NCBI RefSeq assembly: GCF_024323335.1
Contig: NC_066580.1
Coordinates: 89,575,391 to 89,639,390, forward strand
Source of the DNA: Lathyrus oleraceus
Taxonomy: Eukaryota; Streptophyta; Magnoliopsida; Fabales; Fabaceae
Direction of reading: 5' to 3'
DNA length: 64,000 nt
The notes under the pieces are model-generated. The model saw only the letters and a program-made list of their open reading frames with translations. It was not told the origin of the DNA and searched no databases. Positions 45,280-57,366 of the stretch are shown piece after piece (within the stretch, counting starts at the first letter, position 1; every line of letters starts with the position of its first letter). The position numbers and the translations under genes are program-made.

Positions 45280-48200
45280 TGTAAGACCCTAATTTTGACC
45301 ATAAGATCCCTCATGGCTACATATCATTTTCTCATTGCATTGCCTCAAGGATCATAGCATATGTGGCTCCTTAACCCTTGGGTTGGGACTTGTGTGAGTA
45401 GGTTTGAGACCACCAATCATGCTTGAATTGTATATTATTTCCTTTCTTATTTTGTTTACTAACTAAAAGCACAAAAATATGTCACTAATCTCTTTTATTT
45501 GTAAAGCTTAAGGGATCACATGTGCCCTTGCTCCTAGGAGGCTCCTATGCTCATTGAGTGGCCACATGAAGATGAAAGCAAGCATGACAATGGTTCACAA
45601 AGCTCTCAATCATCATATATGTCTCCCAAGTATCTCAATTTGCCAATTTGATCAAGATAACTCAAAGGGCTTGAGGCTTGTTTCCCAAGGAAAACCTAAT
45701 TCAACTGTGCATTGATTGTGCCTTGCTCATGAAGCAACCTCAACCTATGATCAAATTAAATCAAGGTAAGTTAAATCATTCATTATTTTATACATATATG
45801 AGCCTATATGAGTATCCTCAATCATTCATTCATCAAGATTTGAGGTTTGGCTTTGAGAAGTTGACCAGTCAAGTCATCTGACTAATTTGAGATCCACTGG
45901 GACCTAACTTTTGATGTGTTTGTCAAATGAAGATGACCCCAAGATAAAAAGTGTTATTAAGAACCATATGAACAACTTTAATGTTCATCAAAAATACATT
46001 TGAAACTTGTAAGGTCATCATTCATTTCAAAACATTATAGGTCATTTTGACTGAAACCCTAATTTTGGGTCAACTTCCCAAGAACCTAACTTATTCATTT
46101 TTTATGATTTTGAGGTGAGACCAAATGCATTGGAAAGCTTAAAATGTCTAATTCAATTTTTATTTTGGACAGAGTTTTATAATCCTAAAATAAACACATG
46201 TGATAATACAAAACATTATAGGTCACTTTGGACCGAAACCATTGAATCTTGAAAAAATCCAACTTCAAGTGCCCATAAATTTCTCATCGAAAATACAAAT
46301 GATGAAACATTTAAGTCCAAATTGACCATCGTGAAAATATCTACAACTTTGATTTTGAAGGTTTTTCCATTTGAGACTTGCATCATTGAAACAAAAGGGC
46401 TTGAAGTTGGTCACTTTTGGCAAAAAAATTCAAAGGGAATTTATACATGTTTTGTACCTCAAACTTCAAGACCAGTTTTCAAAAATTTCCAAACTCCAAA
46501 TGGATTTTTTTCCAACATAGCTTTTATTCCTTATGTCAAGACCTTTCCAACCATTACTCACATGCCTATATTTGGATTTTCTATGTGGGACTTTCGAAGA
46601 GGTGAACATTTATGATCAATAGTGCAATTCACTTTGTAATTTCATGCACAAACAAACACAAGGCCAATTGCACGTCCATTTCACTTCAGAATGATCTCAG
46701 CTTATGATTACGCTCAAGTTTGGGCCTCACAAGTGCCTGTACAGGCCCATGCATGGAGGATCCAAAGCTTCATGCACACGAGTTTTACCTTGCCTTGGCA
46801 TCAAGCTCAGCTATAAATAGAAGCCTCTCCTCATTCAAATCTCAACCTTATGGTGATCTGAAGCTCTGCTGAAATCAAACCCCAACCATACTCAAAGGAA
46901 TTCTGATTTTTATTTCTCAATTTCAAACTTGAATTTCAACACAATCAGTTGATCTTCAAGTTTCAATTCCTAAGCCTTGCATCCTCATCATCTCCTGATC
47001 AAATTGGAAGCAAGAGTTTGAGCAAATCGTGCTGTTTAAAGCTGCACTTCAAAGGTTTATCATCTAACTGTTTTGATCTATATCTTCCTCCGTGATGTGA
47101 ATTACTTGTGTTCAAACTATTTTCTGAAGTCCTCGAGCAAGAGGCAGGCCAGTGGTGGTCTTAATTTCATGTTTTGAAGCATTTCAGTTTGCACACCTTG
47201 AATTTCAAGCTTAGATTTTTCACTTGATAGAAATCTTGAGGACAACCCAAGGTTACAGGGGTGATGTACATCACCCTAGCTTCATTTTGGTACCTGGCTC
47301 GTGTGTTTTTGTTTAGGTTCAAAAACCTGCAACTAGTGGCCAGAGTTGGTTGGTCCATCGGAGAAGATGGTGGTTTCCGCCACCATCCCCATGTGGTTGA
47401 ACCTAAGCCCTTGGATGAGGCTCACACGTTCTGATCTCAGCCATGCATTCTATTGACTTATTTTAATACACTTTGTGGCGCATTGGACTAAGGCTCATGG
47501 TACACCATCACTTCTGGACCGCCTGATGAGTCCACGTCATTTAATGAAATGGATCCAGCGCTCCTGGTTTTTTCCTATTTTCTATTTTATGTTTTATTTT
47601 CTTTTAATTTCATTTATTTTCAAAAATTCATAACTATTTTATTTGAAGTCATAAAAATATGAGACCAATGGCAAAAAATTTCTTAAAAAATCTAGTTTCA
47701 TAATCTGATTTTTAATTATTTTTGTGACTTCATTTAAAATTTATTTGTGAATTATTTTGTTTTTAATAGTTTTTAATTCATTTTAAATACTTTTTGATAT
47801 CCAAAAATTCCAAAAATATTTTCTTAACACATATGGATCATGATAAGTCTATGAAAAAAATTCTCATCAATTTCTTAATTGATTTGAGATTTATTTGAGA
47901 TTTTAATTCATTTGTGTTATTTTCTCATTATTTTTAATTGATTTTAAATAGTGTCTGTTTTAAAAAAATGTTGAGAAAATTTGTCAAACCTTTTTGACCA
48001 TGTTAGACCTATGATGATTCAATTGGACTTGTTGAAGTTGATTTGAATTGAATTTGAGGTTTGACCATATTTTGTCCATTTTAATTTTTCATTTATTTTA
48101 ATTCCAAAAAAAATACCAAAAAATATGTTTGACTTTGTTGACTTCTAATCTTCATTTCTTTTCTGTTTTACATTGATTGATGATGATTTGATCCACATTT

Positions 48201-50183
48201 GATCATTGTGTTTTGATTATGTCATTTGAATTCTCATTTTGTCCATTTCATCTTCATCTCTTTTCTTCTTCTTTTTATTTTGGCCAATGAGTTAATGATT
48301 TGTGGTTGGTCTTGACATATGAGAGGCTTAACCTTCTTTGATCCAAATCAAACTCAACTTGATCAAAGATCAAGTGAGTTGCTTTGTGTCCAAGATAGGT
48401 TGCTTCTTGGTCAAGCAAAAAACCTAAAATCCATACAAGGCTTTCCTTCTTTTCTTTTGGCATGGCAAGTTGTAGGAGCTTGGCTTACTAGTCATGATCT
48501 CTAACTTGTGTTTATTTGCCTATAGTTTTATTGACCGGCCTCAGATAGGTGTGACTACTACATTAGTCTACTTACGATTGCTTAACATAGCGCTAAATTG
48601 TCTAATGACATACTAACATTAACTACTAACTACTAACTTTAATTCAAGCATTTAATTTCTTGCAATTTTACTTTAATGCAATTTACTTTATTGCTCATTT
48701 ATTCATATTGCCTCTTCACTTTGCTCACTTGAGCTCATATTTTATGTTTATGCCATTTTCCTTTTGCTCATTTGAGCTCATTATTGTATATAAATATATT
48801 GTTGCTTTGTGTTTGTTTTGTCTTTGTTTGTGTGAACCCAATGTAAAAAGGAGGAAGGACTTAGAATTAGGACCTTACCTATGCTTAAAGGAGTTCAAGA
48901 GCAACTAGGCCTCATGCCTTTAGAATGCTAAATTTGTTGAAGATCAACTAGGTCTCATGATATTAGAATGCTAAATCTTAGAGTTGACTTCAAAGGACCC
49001 CTAATCTAAACTCATTCTTTGTCCATTCCTCTTATTGTGTTGTGAACCTTTTGATTTTTTGTTCTTGTGTGATAGCGTTTCCAACCTTGAGATAGTAAGG
49101 AGGACCATTGTCATGAATATCCAAGTTAAGAGAGACAAGCCAAATGGAGATCCTAGGAGCTTGAATATAATATTTGTTGGATTGCTTGAGCAATTGCTAA
49201 GTCCAAAGGAAAGGAGCATCTTGAATCATCTTTATGATCTCAAGAAAAGGAACTCCAAGGGTTTTATCTCTTCTCTTATCTTTGCATGTTTAGGACTAGT
49301 CATTCTCTTCTTCTCTCCACTCTAACCCAAGCCAAACTCATTTTGTGCAAACTTTGACATTGTTTTCAAATTAGAAACCTAGGCGTTATGCCTTTGATTT
49401 TTCAAAATCTTTTCAATAATACTTATTTTGAATGAATCTTAAGTCAACTTTGACTTCATTTTGTGAGTACTTCTAACTTGTAAATACAACTCACTTCAAG
49501 TTAATTTTGTGGTTCCAATGGCCACCTTTGCTAAAAAAATTCATAAACATTAGCCATAGGTTTGAGTTATCATAGTGGTTGATGTAAACCTCACCTTATC
49601 CTTAGTAATCATACTATAAGTCTTCCATACTTATTATAGGGTGGATCCCTCACTAGTATGTTGAAGCTCTCCTCACATGGTGGATTGTTGGTTTAGGGTT
49701 GAGTTTTCTCCCTTTGATAACAAAAGACCTTAAGGCTTTTGATCAAATCAATTCACCAATCTATTTTGAGATTTTTACCCCAAACTACGAGGTTTTTATC
49801 CTACCTTTGTGATGGTACGTTGGCAATGGGTTCATCCATTCAAACAACAAAATTATAAATATGTATATTCTCTTCTCATATCCCCAATCTTGTTTGAACA
49901 AATATTTTCACAAATACCAACCTACAATACATCTTTGCAAAAAGGGCTCCCTTAGAGTACTAAGGATGTTTTGGGTGCTTAAAACCTTCCCATTGCATAA
50001 CCAACCCCCTTACCCAGATCTCTGACATTTTTATTAGTTTTTGATTTGATAAAACTTCTTACTTGGCTTTTGTTCTCTTTTTAGCCTTTCCTTTGGACAA
50101 ATAAAAGTGCGATGGCAACTCGACTTGTATGATTTACTTTTGGTTTAATCAATAAGCCATAAGGTAACGAATACCCCGCTACA
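45280..50183 (+). repeat. 3' LTR of the outer Ogre (4904 bp)
   Basis: It matches 955-5857 end to end with scattered substitutions and small indels. TATAAATA is at 46812-46819. It ends CCCCGCTACA. ORFs such as 46322-46615 have counterparts in the 5' LTR at the same place and are not genes. Confidence 0.93.
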
Positions 50184-50188
50184 GTGTC
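50184..50188. repeat. Target site duplication of the outer Ogre, right copy (GTGTC)
   Basis: Exact match to 950-954. Confidence 0.9.
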
Positions 50189-50240
50189 CCATTACCTTGT
50201 CCACCATTAGTGTTGATTTGAAATGTCTCCCACGCAGGCC

Positions 50241-50247
50241 TATAAAA
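50241..50247 (+). promoter_or_regulatory. TATA box of the PMD gene
   Basis: GCCTATAAAACCC lies 125 bp upstream of the ATG at 50366. Transcription would start near 50272, leaving a 5' leader of about 95 bp that is AC/TC-rich, as in many plant genes. The Ogre 3' LTR now ends only 58 bp upstream. Confidence 0.6.
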
Positions 50248-51073
50248 CCCACTTACTTGCCCATTTCAAAACTTTCTCACATTCTCTGAATCTTCAATCA
50301 TTCAAACTCGCATCTCTTCAAATATCTTCTAACTGAAACCCAGGTTTTATCTTCAAACCCTAACAATGGACGCTTCACACAAAGCTCTTAAGGGAACATG
50401 AGTCTCCCTCAAAACTACCGCCAACCGGTCTAAAGCTCCGAAGAAGAGCTCTAAACTTCCGCCTTTTGCTACGCTATCTGCTCCACTCACAGTCGGCAAT
50501 CGTCAGTACATCCCAGAACCTCATACAGAGGCACAACGCATGATATACGCTTCTCAGGTACTCATTCCTGTTTCTGTCTCTGATAAGACTCATGCGTTAT
50601 CTGGACCTTTAGCTGAGTTAGACGCTGATACCAGTAAACTTAGAGAATTTTTTCCTTCTTACCATAAACACAAACCCATAGGGAAGACTAGAAACCCTAC
50701 GACTACTTCCATCGAAAACACTCAGGCCGAGGACACTATATATTTGAGGTTTATGAACAATGTTTTTAGAGACTTCCGTGCCACCCTAACTTTTAAGGAC
50801 CCCACTGATTACTCCAATTGGTTAAACAAGATAGAGAGACAAAAAGTCCAGGCTTGGAAAGATATAGGGATATATGACCTCATTATGCTGTCGAAATTGG
50901 ATTTAGAATACAACAACCATATGTTAATTTCTTCGCTGTACTTCTGGGACATCACACACTATACCTTTCATCTTCCTTGTGGAATGGTCACCCCCACTCT
51001 CTTCGACATGGCCGTTATCACAAGGATGAAACCCACTGGATACACCTATGATCCTGATATTGATTCCATGGAT

Positions 51074-51078
51074 ACTAT
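51074..51078. repeat. Target site duplication of the Tekay element, left copy (ACTAT)
   Basis: ACTAT precedes TGTAACACCCC and recurs at 59119-59123. The PMD frame reads across the empty site. Confidence 0.93.
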
Positions 51079-52851
51079 TGTAACACCCCAAATAAAGTAA
51101 AAGAATTATTTAATTAAGTTAATAATATATTTAATAATTTAATTAAATAAATTGAATTATTGGATTATTATTATTATTTTGGAATAATAATTATAATTGG
51201 AAAATATATAAGTGGAATAAGAGAAAAGGTTTTCATTTTTGGAAAAGGTTTTTACGTGAAAACTGAGAAGCTGCAGAGAAGAGGAAAAGGGCAAAGAGCT
51301 GTAGAGCAAAGGTTGGAGAACGGAAAAGCTTGAAGCTCGAAGAGTTGCCGGATTGTTAAGGTAAGGGGGGTTTATCGTCGTTTAATGGGTATTATCGATT
51401 AACATGTAATGGGTAGTGATAAGCCGTCGATTGACCCTAATTGGGATTTAGAATGCTGAGAAATTATGTTGAATAAGTTGTATTAAAGCTGAAATTGAAT
51501 TTTGTGTTTGAGTGTATTGTGAATTTCTGAGCGTATAGCTTTTTACGGAAGTTGAATCGGAGGTCCGGAAGTCCTCCAACGGCGGAAAATGCGGAAACTC
51601 TGCATTCTGCCTTGTGTTAGCGCAGGAACTGCTGTTTCGCCTGCGTTAACCGGTTAACCCAGGGTGTTAACCGGTTAACACTGTTATAAATTGTGAAAAA
51701 TGTTGAGTTTTGCCTGCGTTAACCGGTTAACCTATAGCGTTAACCGGTTAACACTGTTGCGTTTTGCCTGGAAGTGTAAATTTCCTGCGTTAACCGGTTA
51801 ACCTATAGCGTTAACCGGTTAACACTGTTGCAGTATGTAAAAATGGTTGATTTTTATGATGTAAGTGTAATTGGTGATTGGCCTATTGTATCCAATTGTG
51901 ATAAATAAATTCGTGGAGTCTATGTTGCGAAATGTTGATGCAAATATGTTGATAAGTTGTTTTTGTGGAAAATATTAAGTTGTAGGCTGATGAGCCAAAG
52001 TTGAATATAAGTTGTTTTGTTGAAAATGCTGAGTTGTAGGCGGATGAGCCAAAGTTGATTTTTAAGTTGTTGTTGCTGAAAAAGCTGTTATGTTGTCGTT
52101 GTTATTATGTTGTGGAACTTTCAAGTCGTACATGCCATATACATTCATATGCATTAAGTCGGGGCTTTTGCTCACACCACGTTGGCCTGGATTGGCAAAA
52201 TTATGGGGCTTTTGCTCACACCACGTTGGCCTGGATTGGCAAAAATTTTAAGTTGAAAGTTGAAGGCTTATGCCTTGATGCCCACTAAACTGGCAATGAT
52301 TTTAAGTTGAGAGTTTTACTCCAAATGGTACCACATGCATGAAGAGTCGAGTCTCATTTGAGTTGCATTTACGTTGTGTTTGAATATGATGTTGAGTTGA
52401 ATATGCTGCTACCGAATGCATGATATGATGTGGGTGATTAACGTGTAAAGTTACTTAACATAACATGATGATTTATAATATTTGTTATATCGATTGAGGA
52501 ACTCACCCTTACAGTTATATTTTTCAGGTAACGAGCAGTGAGTTGAGTAGAAGCTAGTGTTTGAAGTCTAGAGTGGTTTTAGTGGGTCATGCTCTGATAG
52601 ATGTAACATCGGGACGGGACGTTTTATTTGTTGAATAAATGTTAAATTTAAGATATTACAGATGTTGAATGTTTCTATCCGCTGCGAATTTTTAAAGAAG
52701 TGTTCATGTTGGATTAAATAATGAGCATGACTGATTTTTACGGTGAATTATGTGAAGTATTATGTGACACCCTTGGTGCATGATTACTCTGATATTGATT
52801 TATATGCTGTTGTTTTAATTAAATATTTGGGGTTTTTAGAAGGGTGTTACA
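51079..52851 (+). repeat. 5' LTR of the Tekay element (1773 bp)
   Basis: It begins TGTAACACCCC and ends GGGTGTTACA. TATATAAG at 51205-51212 may be the promoter. It contains six TTAACCGGTTAAC palindromes (51640-51830), a duplicated block with GTAGGCKGATGAGCCAAAG (about 51980-52055) and a duplicated GGGGCTTTTGCTCACACCAC unit (about 52161-52250). The short ORF 52055-52288 recurs identically in the other LTR and is not a gene. Confidence 0.95.
51640..51830. repeat. Array of TTAACCGGTTAA palindromes in the Tekay 5' LTR
   Basis: Six perfect 12-bp palindromes lie in three pairs; within a pair the spacing is about 20-21 bp. The 3' LTR (about 57930-58100) has five, having lost one 21-bp unit. Two similar sites occur in the solo LTR near 30486 and 30511. 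Confidence 0.88.
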
Positions 52852-52855
52852 TTAG

Positions 52856-52870
52856 TGGTATCAGAGCAGG
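52856..52870 (+). promoter_or_regulatory. Primer binding site (tRNA-iMet) of the Tekay element
   Basis: TGGTATCAGAGCAGG lies four bases after the LTR end. Confidence 0.9.
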
Positions 52871-52965
52871 TTGGTCTGTCCGGCCAGTTGTCGTGTCGTT
52901 ACTGTCTAACAATTGTGTAATTGTTATTAATCTAACGTTAAGTTGTGTTGTAGTGATAAGTTGAA

Positions 52966-54132
52966 ATGGCTGGAAGGAATGACGCTGCAATGGCTGCCGC
53001 AATGCAAGCGATGGCACAAGCTGTGCAGAACTTGCCAAATGCTGGTGGAGATGCTGGATCACGTAGCTTGGCGACTTTTCAAAGAGAGAATCCGCCGGTG
53101 TTTAAAGGGAAGCATGATCCAGATGCAGCCTTGGGATGGTTGAAAGAAATTGAGAGGATCTTCCGTGTTATGGATTGCACTCCAGCTCAGAAGGTTCGGT
53201 ATGGTACTCACATGCTAGCAGTCGAAGCTGATGACTGGTGGCTAGAGACTCACGAGAAGTTGACCGTGGCAGGTGAAGACATTACTTGGGATGTATTCCG
53301 TAGGGAATTCCTGAGAAAGTATTATCCGGAAGATGTCCGTGGTAAGAAGGAAATCGAGTTCCTTGAGATGAAGCAAGGAAACATGTCTGTCACTGATTAT
53401 GCTGCAAAATTTGTGGAGCTGTCCAAATTTTATCCTCATTACACTGGTGCTGGTGCTGAATTTTCAAAGTGCATCAAGTTTGAGAACGGATTGCGCTCTG
53501 AAATTAAGAAGGCTGTTGGGTATCAGAAGATACGCATTTTTACTGATTTGGTTGATAGCTGCAGGATATTTGAAGAAGACAATAATGCTCATTACAAGAT
53601 TGTCAGTGACCGCAGAGGCAAGCAACATCAAAACCATGGCAAGCCGTATGATGTTCCAGCTGGAAAAGGGAGACAAAGAGCTGCTCCGGCTCAGAGAGCT
53701 AGTGGGGGAGGTGCTCCTACTGGTATAGTTTGCTTCAAGTGTGGTCAGGCTGGTCATAAGAGTAATGTATGCACTGCTGAAGTAAAGAGGTGTTTTCGCT
53801 GTGGTAAGATTGGCCATGCAATAGCTGATTGCAAGCACAAGGAAGTGATTTGTTTTAATTGCGGAGAAGAAGGGCATATTGGAAGTCAGTGTCAGAAGCC
53901 GAAGAAAGGGAATCAGTCAGGAGGCAAGGTCTTTGCTTTATCGGGTTCTGAGACTTCTGCAGATGATCGTTTGATCCGAGGTACGTGTTATATTAATGGC
54001 TTTCCTCTTGTAGCTATTATTGACACAGGTGCGACTCATTCCTTTATATCTTTGGATTGTGCTGTGAAACTTAAGTTAGAGATATCTGAGATGTTTGGTA
54101 GTATGGTAATTGATACTCCTGCGAAGGGTTAA
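52966..54132 (+). CDS. gag: Tekay gag and start of protease (stop at 54130)
   Basis: ATG 52966 (MAGRNDAAMAAAMQAMAQAV) gives 388 residues. The retrotransposon gag domain covers about residues 40-200 (FKGKHDPDAALGWLKEIER, FRREFLRKYYPEDVRGKKE). Three CCHC zinc knuckles at residues 256, 276 and 296 (CFKCGQAGHKSNVC, CFRCGKIGHAIADC, CFNCGEEGHIGSQC) are exactly 20 residues apart and would bind RNA. The protease motif AIIDTGATHSFIS is at residues 350-362. The frame then meets TAA at 54130-54132 and goes on unbroken to 57324, so the stop is a single lesion in one long gag-pol ORF. Confidence 0.92.
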   Translation: MAGRNDAAMAAAMQAMAQAVQNLPNAGGDAGSRSLATFQRENPPVFKGKHDPDAALGWLKEIERIFRVMDCTPAQKVRYGTHMLAVEADDWWLETHEKLTVAGEDITWDVFRREFLRKYYPEDVRGKKEIEFLEMKQGNMSVTDYAAKFVELSKFYPHYTGAGAEFSKCIKFENGLRSEIKKAVGYQKIRIFTDLVDSCRIFEEDNNAHYKIVSDRRGKQHQNHGKPYDVPAGKGRQRAAPAQRASGGGAPTGIVCFKCGQAGHKSNVCTAEVKRCFRCGKIGHAIADCKHKEVICFNCGEEGHIGSQCQKPKKGNQSGGKVFALSGSETSADDRLIRGTCYINGFPLVAIIDTGATHSFISLDCAVKLKLEISEMFGSMVIDTPAKG

Positions 54133-57100
54133 GTGACTACTACTTCGGTTTGTTTAAACTGTCCTTTGAGTATTTTTGGTAGAGACTTTGGGATGGACCT
54201 AGTGTGTCTTCCACTAGTGCAGATTGATGTTATTCTGGGTATGAACTGGTTGGTGTTTAACCGAGTTTCTATCAACTGTTTTGATAAGACAGTGGTCTTT
54301 CCTGAGAGTGAGGAGGGAAAGAGTTTGTTTCTATCAGCGAGACAAGTGGATGAGGAAGTAGCTGATGGGGCAGAGTTGTTTATGCTGTTAGCGACTTTGG
54401 AGGCTAAAGATAAACTGATGATTTGCGATCTAGCTGTGGTGTGTGATTTTCCTGATGTGTTTCCGGAAGAAGTGAATGAATTGCCGCCAGAGCGTGAAGT
54501 GGAGTTCTCTATTGACTTGGTACCTGGTACTAGGCCGATATCGATGGCTCCGTACCGTATGTCTGCTGTTGAGTTAACTGAATTGAAGAGTCAGTTGGAA
54601 GATCTATTGGATAAGAAATTTATTCGTCCGAGTGTGTCACCGTGGGGTGCACCAGTGCTATTGGTTAAGAAGAAAGAAGGTACTATGAGGTTGTGTGTGG
54701 ACTACAGGCAACTGAATAAAGTGACGATCAAGAATCGGTATCCTTTGCCGAGGATTGATGATTTGATGGATCAGTTGGTTGGTGCAAGTGTGTTCAGTAA
54801 AATAGATTTGAGATCTGGGTATCATCAGATCCGTGTGAAAACAGAGGATATTCAGAAGACTGCTTTCAGAACAAGGTATGGACATTATGAGTATTCTGTA
54901 ATGCCTTTTGGTGTGACTAATGCACCTGGAGTATTTATGGAGTATATGAATAGGATTTTCCATCCGTACCTAGACAAGTTTGTTGTGGTGTTTATTGATG
55001 ATATTTTGGTGTATTCGAAATCTGAAGAAGAGCATGCTGAACATTTGAGAGTGGTTTTAGAAGTCCTACGAGAAAAGAAGTTATTTGCTAAATTGTCCAA
55101 GTGCGAATTTTGGTTAGAAGAGGTGAGTTTTCTTGGTCAGGTGATTTCAAGAGGTGGCGTTGCTGTTGATCCTTCTAAGATAGAAGCGGTATCTAAGTGG
55201 GAAGCTCCGAAGTCTGTTGCTGAGATTCGAAGTTTTCTTGGTTTGGCTGGTTATTATAGGAAGTTCATTGAGGGATTTTCTAAGTTGGCGTTACCGTTGA
55301 TGATGTTGACTAGAAAGGGGCAAGCGTTTGTTTGGGACTCAAAATGTGAAGAAGGTTTCCAAGAGCTAAAGAGAAAGTTGACTACTGCTCCTATTCTGAT
55401 ATTACCGAGTTCGTCGGAATCATTTGAAGTTTATTGCGATGCTTCATTGTTGGGTTTGGGTGGCGTGTTGATGCAGAATAAGCAGGTTATAGCTTATGCT
55501 TCAAGACAGCTGAGGGTTCATGAGAGGAACTATCCGACGCACGATTTAGAGTTGGCAGCTGTGGTGTTTGTTCTGAAGTTATGGAGACATTACTTGTACG
55601 GGTCAAGATTTGAGGTTTTCAGTGACCATAAAAGTTTAAAGTATTTGTTTGATCAGAAAGAGCTGAATATGAGACAGAGAAGATGGTTAGAGTTTCTGAA
55701 GGATTATGACTTTGGGTTGAATTACCATCCGGGTAAAGCAAACGTAGTGGCTGATGCATTGAGTCGGAAATCATTACATATGTCTATGCTAATGGTTAAG
55801 GAATTGGATTTAATTGAGCAGTTTAGAGACTTGAGTTTGGTGTGTGAGAGTACTCACAATAGTGTTAAATTGGGAATGTTGAGGTTAACAAGTGGCATTC
55901 TGGATGAGATCAGAGAGGGTCAGAAATCCGATGTGCTTTTGGTTGATAAGTTGACTCTAGTGAATCAAGGTCAAGGTGGCGAATTCAGAGTTGATGAGAA
56001 TGGTATTTTGAAGTTTGGTAGTCGGGTGTGTATTCCGGATGTTACCGAGCTTAAGAAGAGTATTCTTGAGGAAGGACATCGTAGTGGTCTGAGTATTCAT
56101 CCTGGAGCTACGAAGATGTATCATGATTTGAAGAAGTTATTTTGGTGGCCGGGAATGAAAAGAGAAATTGCGAGTTTTGTCTATTCTTGTTTGACTTGTC
56201 AGAAGTCAAAGATTGAGCATCAGAAGCCGTCTGGGCTAATGCAACCGTTGGCTATTCCAGAGTGGAAGTGGGATAGTATCAGTATGGACTTTGTTTCTGG
56301 TTTACCGAGGACAAGTAAGAATTTTGAAGCTATTTGGGTGATTGTTGACAGATTGACAAAGTCGGCTCATTTCATTCCGATCAGAATGGACTATCCGTTA
56401 GAGAAATTAGCCGAGCTGTATATTGAGAAGATTGTAAGTTTGCATGGTATTCCGTCTAATATTGTTTCGGACAGAGATCCTAGATTTACATCGAAGTTCT
56501 GGGAAGGTTTGCAGAGAGCTTTGGGAACTAAACTGAGATTGAGTTCTGCATATCATCCGCAGACTGATGGTCAGACTGAGAGGACGATTCAGTCATTAGA
56601 GGATCTTTTGAGAGCTTGTGTCTTGGAAAAGGGAGGTGCTTGGGATTGTTATTTACCTTTGATTGAGTTTACCTACAACAATAGTTTTCATTCGAGCATT
56701 GGTATGGCGCCGTTTGAAGCTTTGTATGGTAGGAGATGTCGGACACCGTTATGTTGGTATGAGTCCGGTGAGAGTGCTGTGGTTGGACCGGAAATTGTTC
56801 AACAAACTACGGAAAAGATTAAGATGATTCAGGAGAAGATGAGAATTTCTCAGAGTCGTCAGAAGAGTTATCATGATAAGAGGAGGAAGTCACTTGAATT
56901 TCAAGAGGGAGATCATGTGTTTCTTCGTGTTACTCCGATAACTGGTGTTGGTCGAGCTTTGAAGTCGAAGAAGTTGACACCTCGATTTATTGGTCCTTAT
57001 CAGATTTTAGAGAGGATAGGAGAGGTAGCCTATCGTATCGCTTTACCGCCGTCACTTGCGAATTTGCATGAGGTTTTTCATGTGTCTCAGTTGAGGAGGT

Positions 57101-57324
57101 ACATTCATGATCCGTCGCATGTAGTCCAAGTGGATGATGTACAGGTGAGAGATAACCTGACTGTTGAAACATCGCCTATGAGGATCGAGGATCGAGAGTT
57201 GAAGCAGTTGCGGGGTAAAGAGATTGCCTTAGTGAAGGTAGCTTGGGGAGGACCAGCAGGTGGCAATGTGACTTGGGAACTGGAGAGTCAGATGAAGGAG
57301 TCCTATCCAGAGTTATTTGTTTGA
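54133..57324 (+). CDS. pol: Tekay pol: protease end, RT, RNase H, integrase with chromodomain
   Basis: It continues the gag frame without shift (1063 codons plus stop). [38 protein letters not shown], catalytic FIDDILVYS at 54991. RNase [26 protein letters not shown]. Integrase: zinc domain [28 protein letters not shown], then Asp 56287, Asp 56470 and Glu 56578 (DD35E). The last 50 residues (57175-57324, [35 protein letters not shown]) are the Tekay/Del chromodomain, thought to guide insertion into heterochromatin. All catalytic residues seen are intact. The first codons may be reached only by readthrough of 54130. Confidence 0.94.
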   Translation: MTTTSVCLNCPLSIFGRDFGMDLVCLPLVQIDVILGMNWLVFNRVSINCFDKTVVFPESEEGKSLFLSARQVDEEVADGAELFMLLATLEAKDKLMICDLAVVCDFPDVFPEEVNELPPEREVEFSIDLVPGTRPISMAPYRMSAVELTELKSQLEDLLDKKFIRPSVSPWGAPVLLVKKKEGTMRLCVDYRQLNKVTIKNRYPLPRIDDLMDQLVGASVFSKIDLRSGYHQIRVKTEDIQKTAFRTRYGHYEYSVMPFGVTNAPGVFMEYMNRIFHPYLDKFVVVFIDDILVYSKSEEEHAEHLRVVLEVLREKKLFAKLSKCEFWLEEVSFLGQVISRGGVAVDPSKIEAVSKWEAPKSVAEIRSFLGLAGYYRKFIEGFSKLALPLMMLTRKGQAFVWDSKCEEGFQELKRKLTTAPILILPSSSESFEVYCDASLLGLGGVLMQNKQVIAYASRQLRVHERNYPTHDLELAAVVFVLKLWRHYLYGSRFEVFSDHKSLKYLFDQKELNMRQRRWLEFLKDYDFGLNYHPGKANVVADALSRKSLHMSMLMVKELDLIEQFRDLSLVCESTHNSVKLGMLRLTSGILDEIREGQKSDVLLVDKLTLVNQGQGGEFRVDENGILKFGSRVCIPDVTELKKSILEEGHRSGLSIHPGATKMYHDLKKLFWWPGMKREIASFVYSCLTCQKSKIEHQKPSGLMQPLAIPEWKWDSISMDFVSGLPRTSKNFEAIWVIVDRLTKSAHFIPIRMDYPLEKLAELYIEKIVSLHGIPSNIVSDRDPRFTSKFWEGLQRALGTKLRLSSAYHPQTDGQTERTIQSLEDLLRACVLEKGGAWDCYLPLIEFTYNNSFHSSIGMAPFEALYGRRCRTPLCWYESGESAVVGPEIVQQTTEKIKMIQEKMRISQSRQKSYHDKRRKSLEFQEGDHVFLRVTPITGVGRALKSKKLTPRFIGPYQILERIGEVAYRIALPPSLANLHEVFHVSQLRRYIHDPSHVVQVDDVQVRDNLTVETSPMRIEDRELKQLRGKEIALVKVAWGGPAGGNVTWELESQMKESYPELFV

Positions 57325-57353
57325 GGTATGTTTTCGAGGACGAAAACTCTTTT

Positions 57354-57366
57354 AGTGGGGGAGAGT
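57354..57366 (+). promoter_or_regulatory. Polypurine tract of the Tekay element
   Basis: AGTGGGGGAGAGT lies directly before the 3' LTR start TGTAACACC. Confidence 0.88.

Larger units (their letters stand above)
955..50183 (+). mobile_element. Ogre (Tat-lineage Ty3/gypsy) retrotransposon, interrupted by nested insertions
   Basis: The element has LTRs of 4903 and 4904 bp with TG...CA ends, a 5-bp target duplication, a tRNA-Arg-type primer site, an extra ORF1 upstream of gag, a likely intron between protease and RT, a second RNase H-like domain, integrase, and a repeat-rich 3' non-coding region. This combination is diagnostic of Ogre. It spans 49.2 kb, of which about 23 kb is its own sequence; the rest is a Sirevirus at 14722-24231 and an Ogre-like element at 26789-43239. 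Its LTRs differ by about 6% over the first 150 bp compared by eye. It carries many stops, so it is a dead copy. Confidence 0.92.

Noticed and set aside
51640..51830. CRISPR-like array
   Set aside because: Short perfect palindromes with near-identical spacers in a plant LTR; no cas genes and a eukaryotic context.
52055..52288. 77-codon ORF, repeated at 58322-58555
   Set aside because: It lies in both Tekay LTRs and is made of a duplicated LTR block; no coding evidence.
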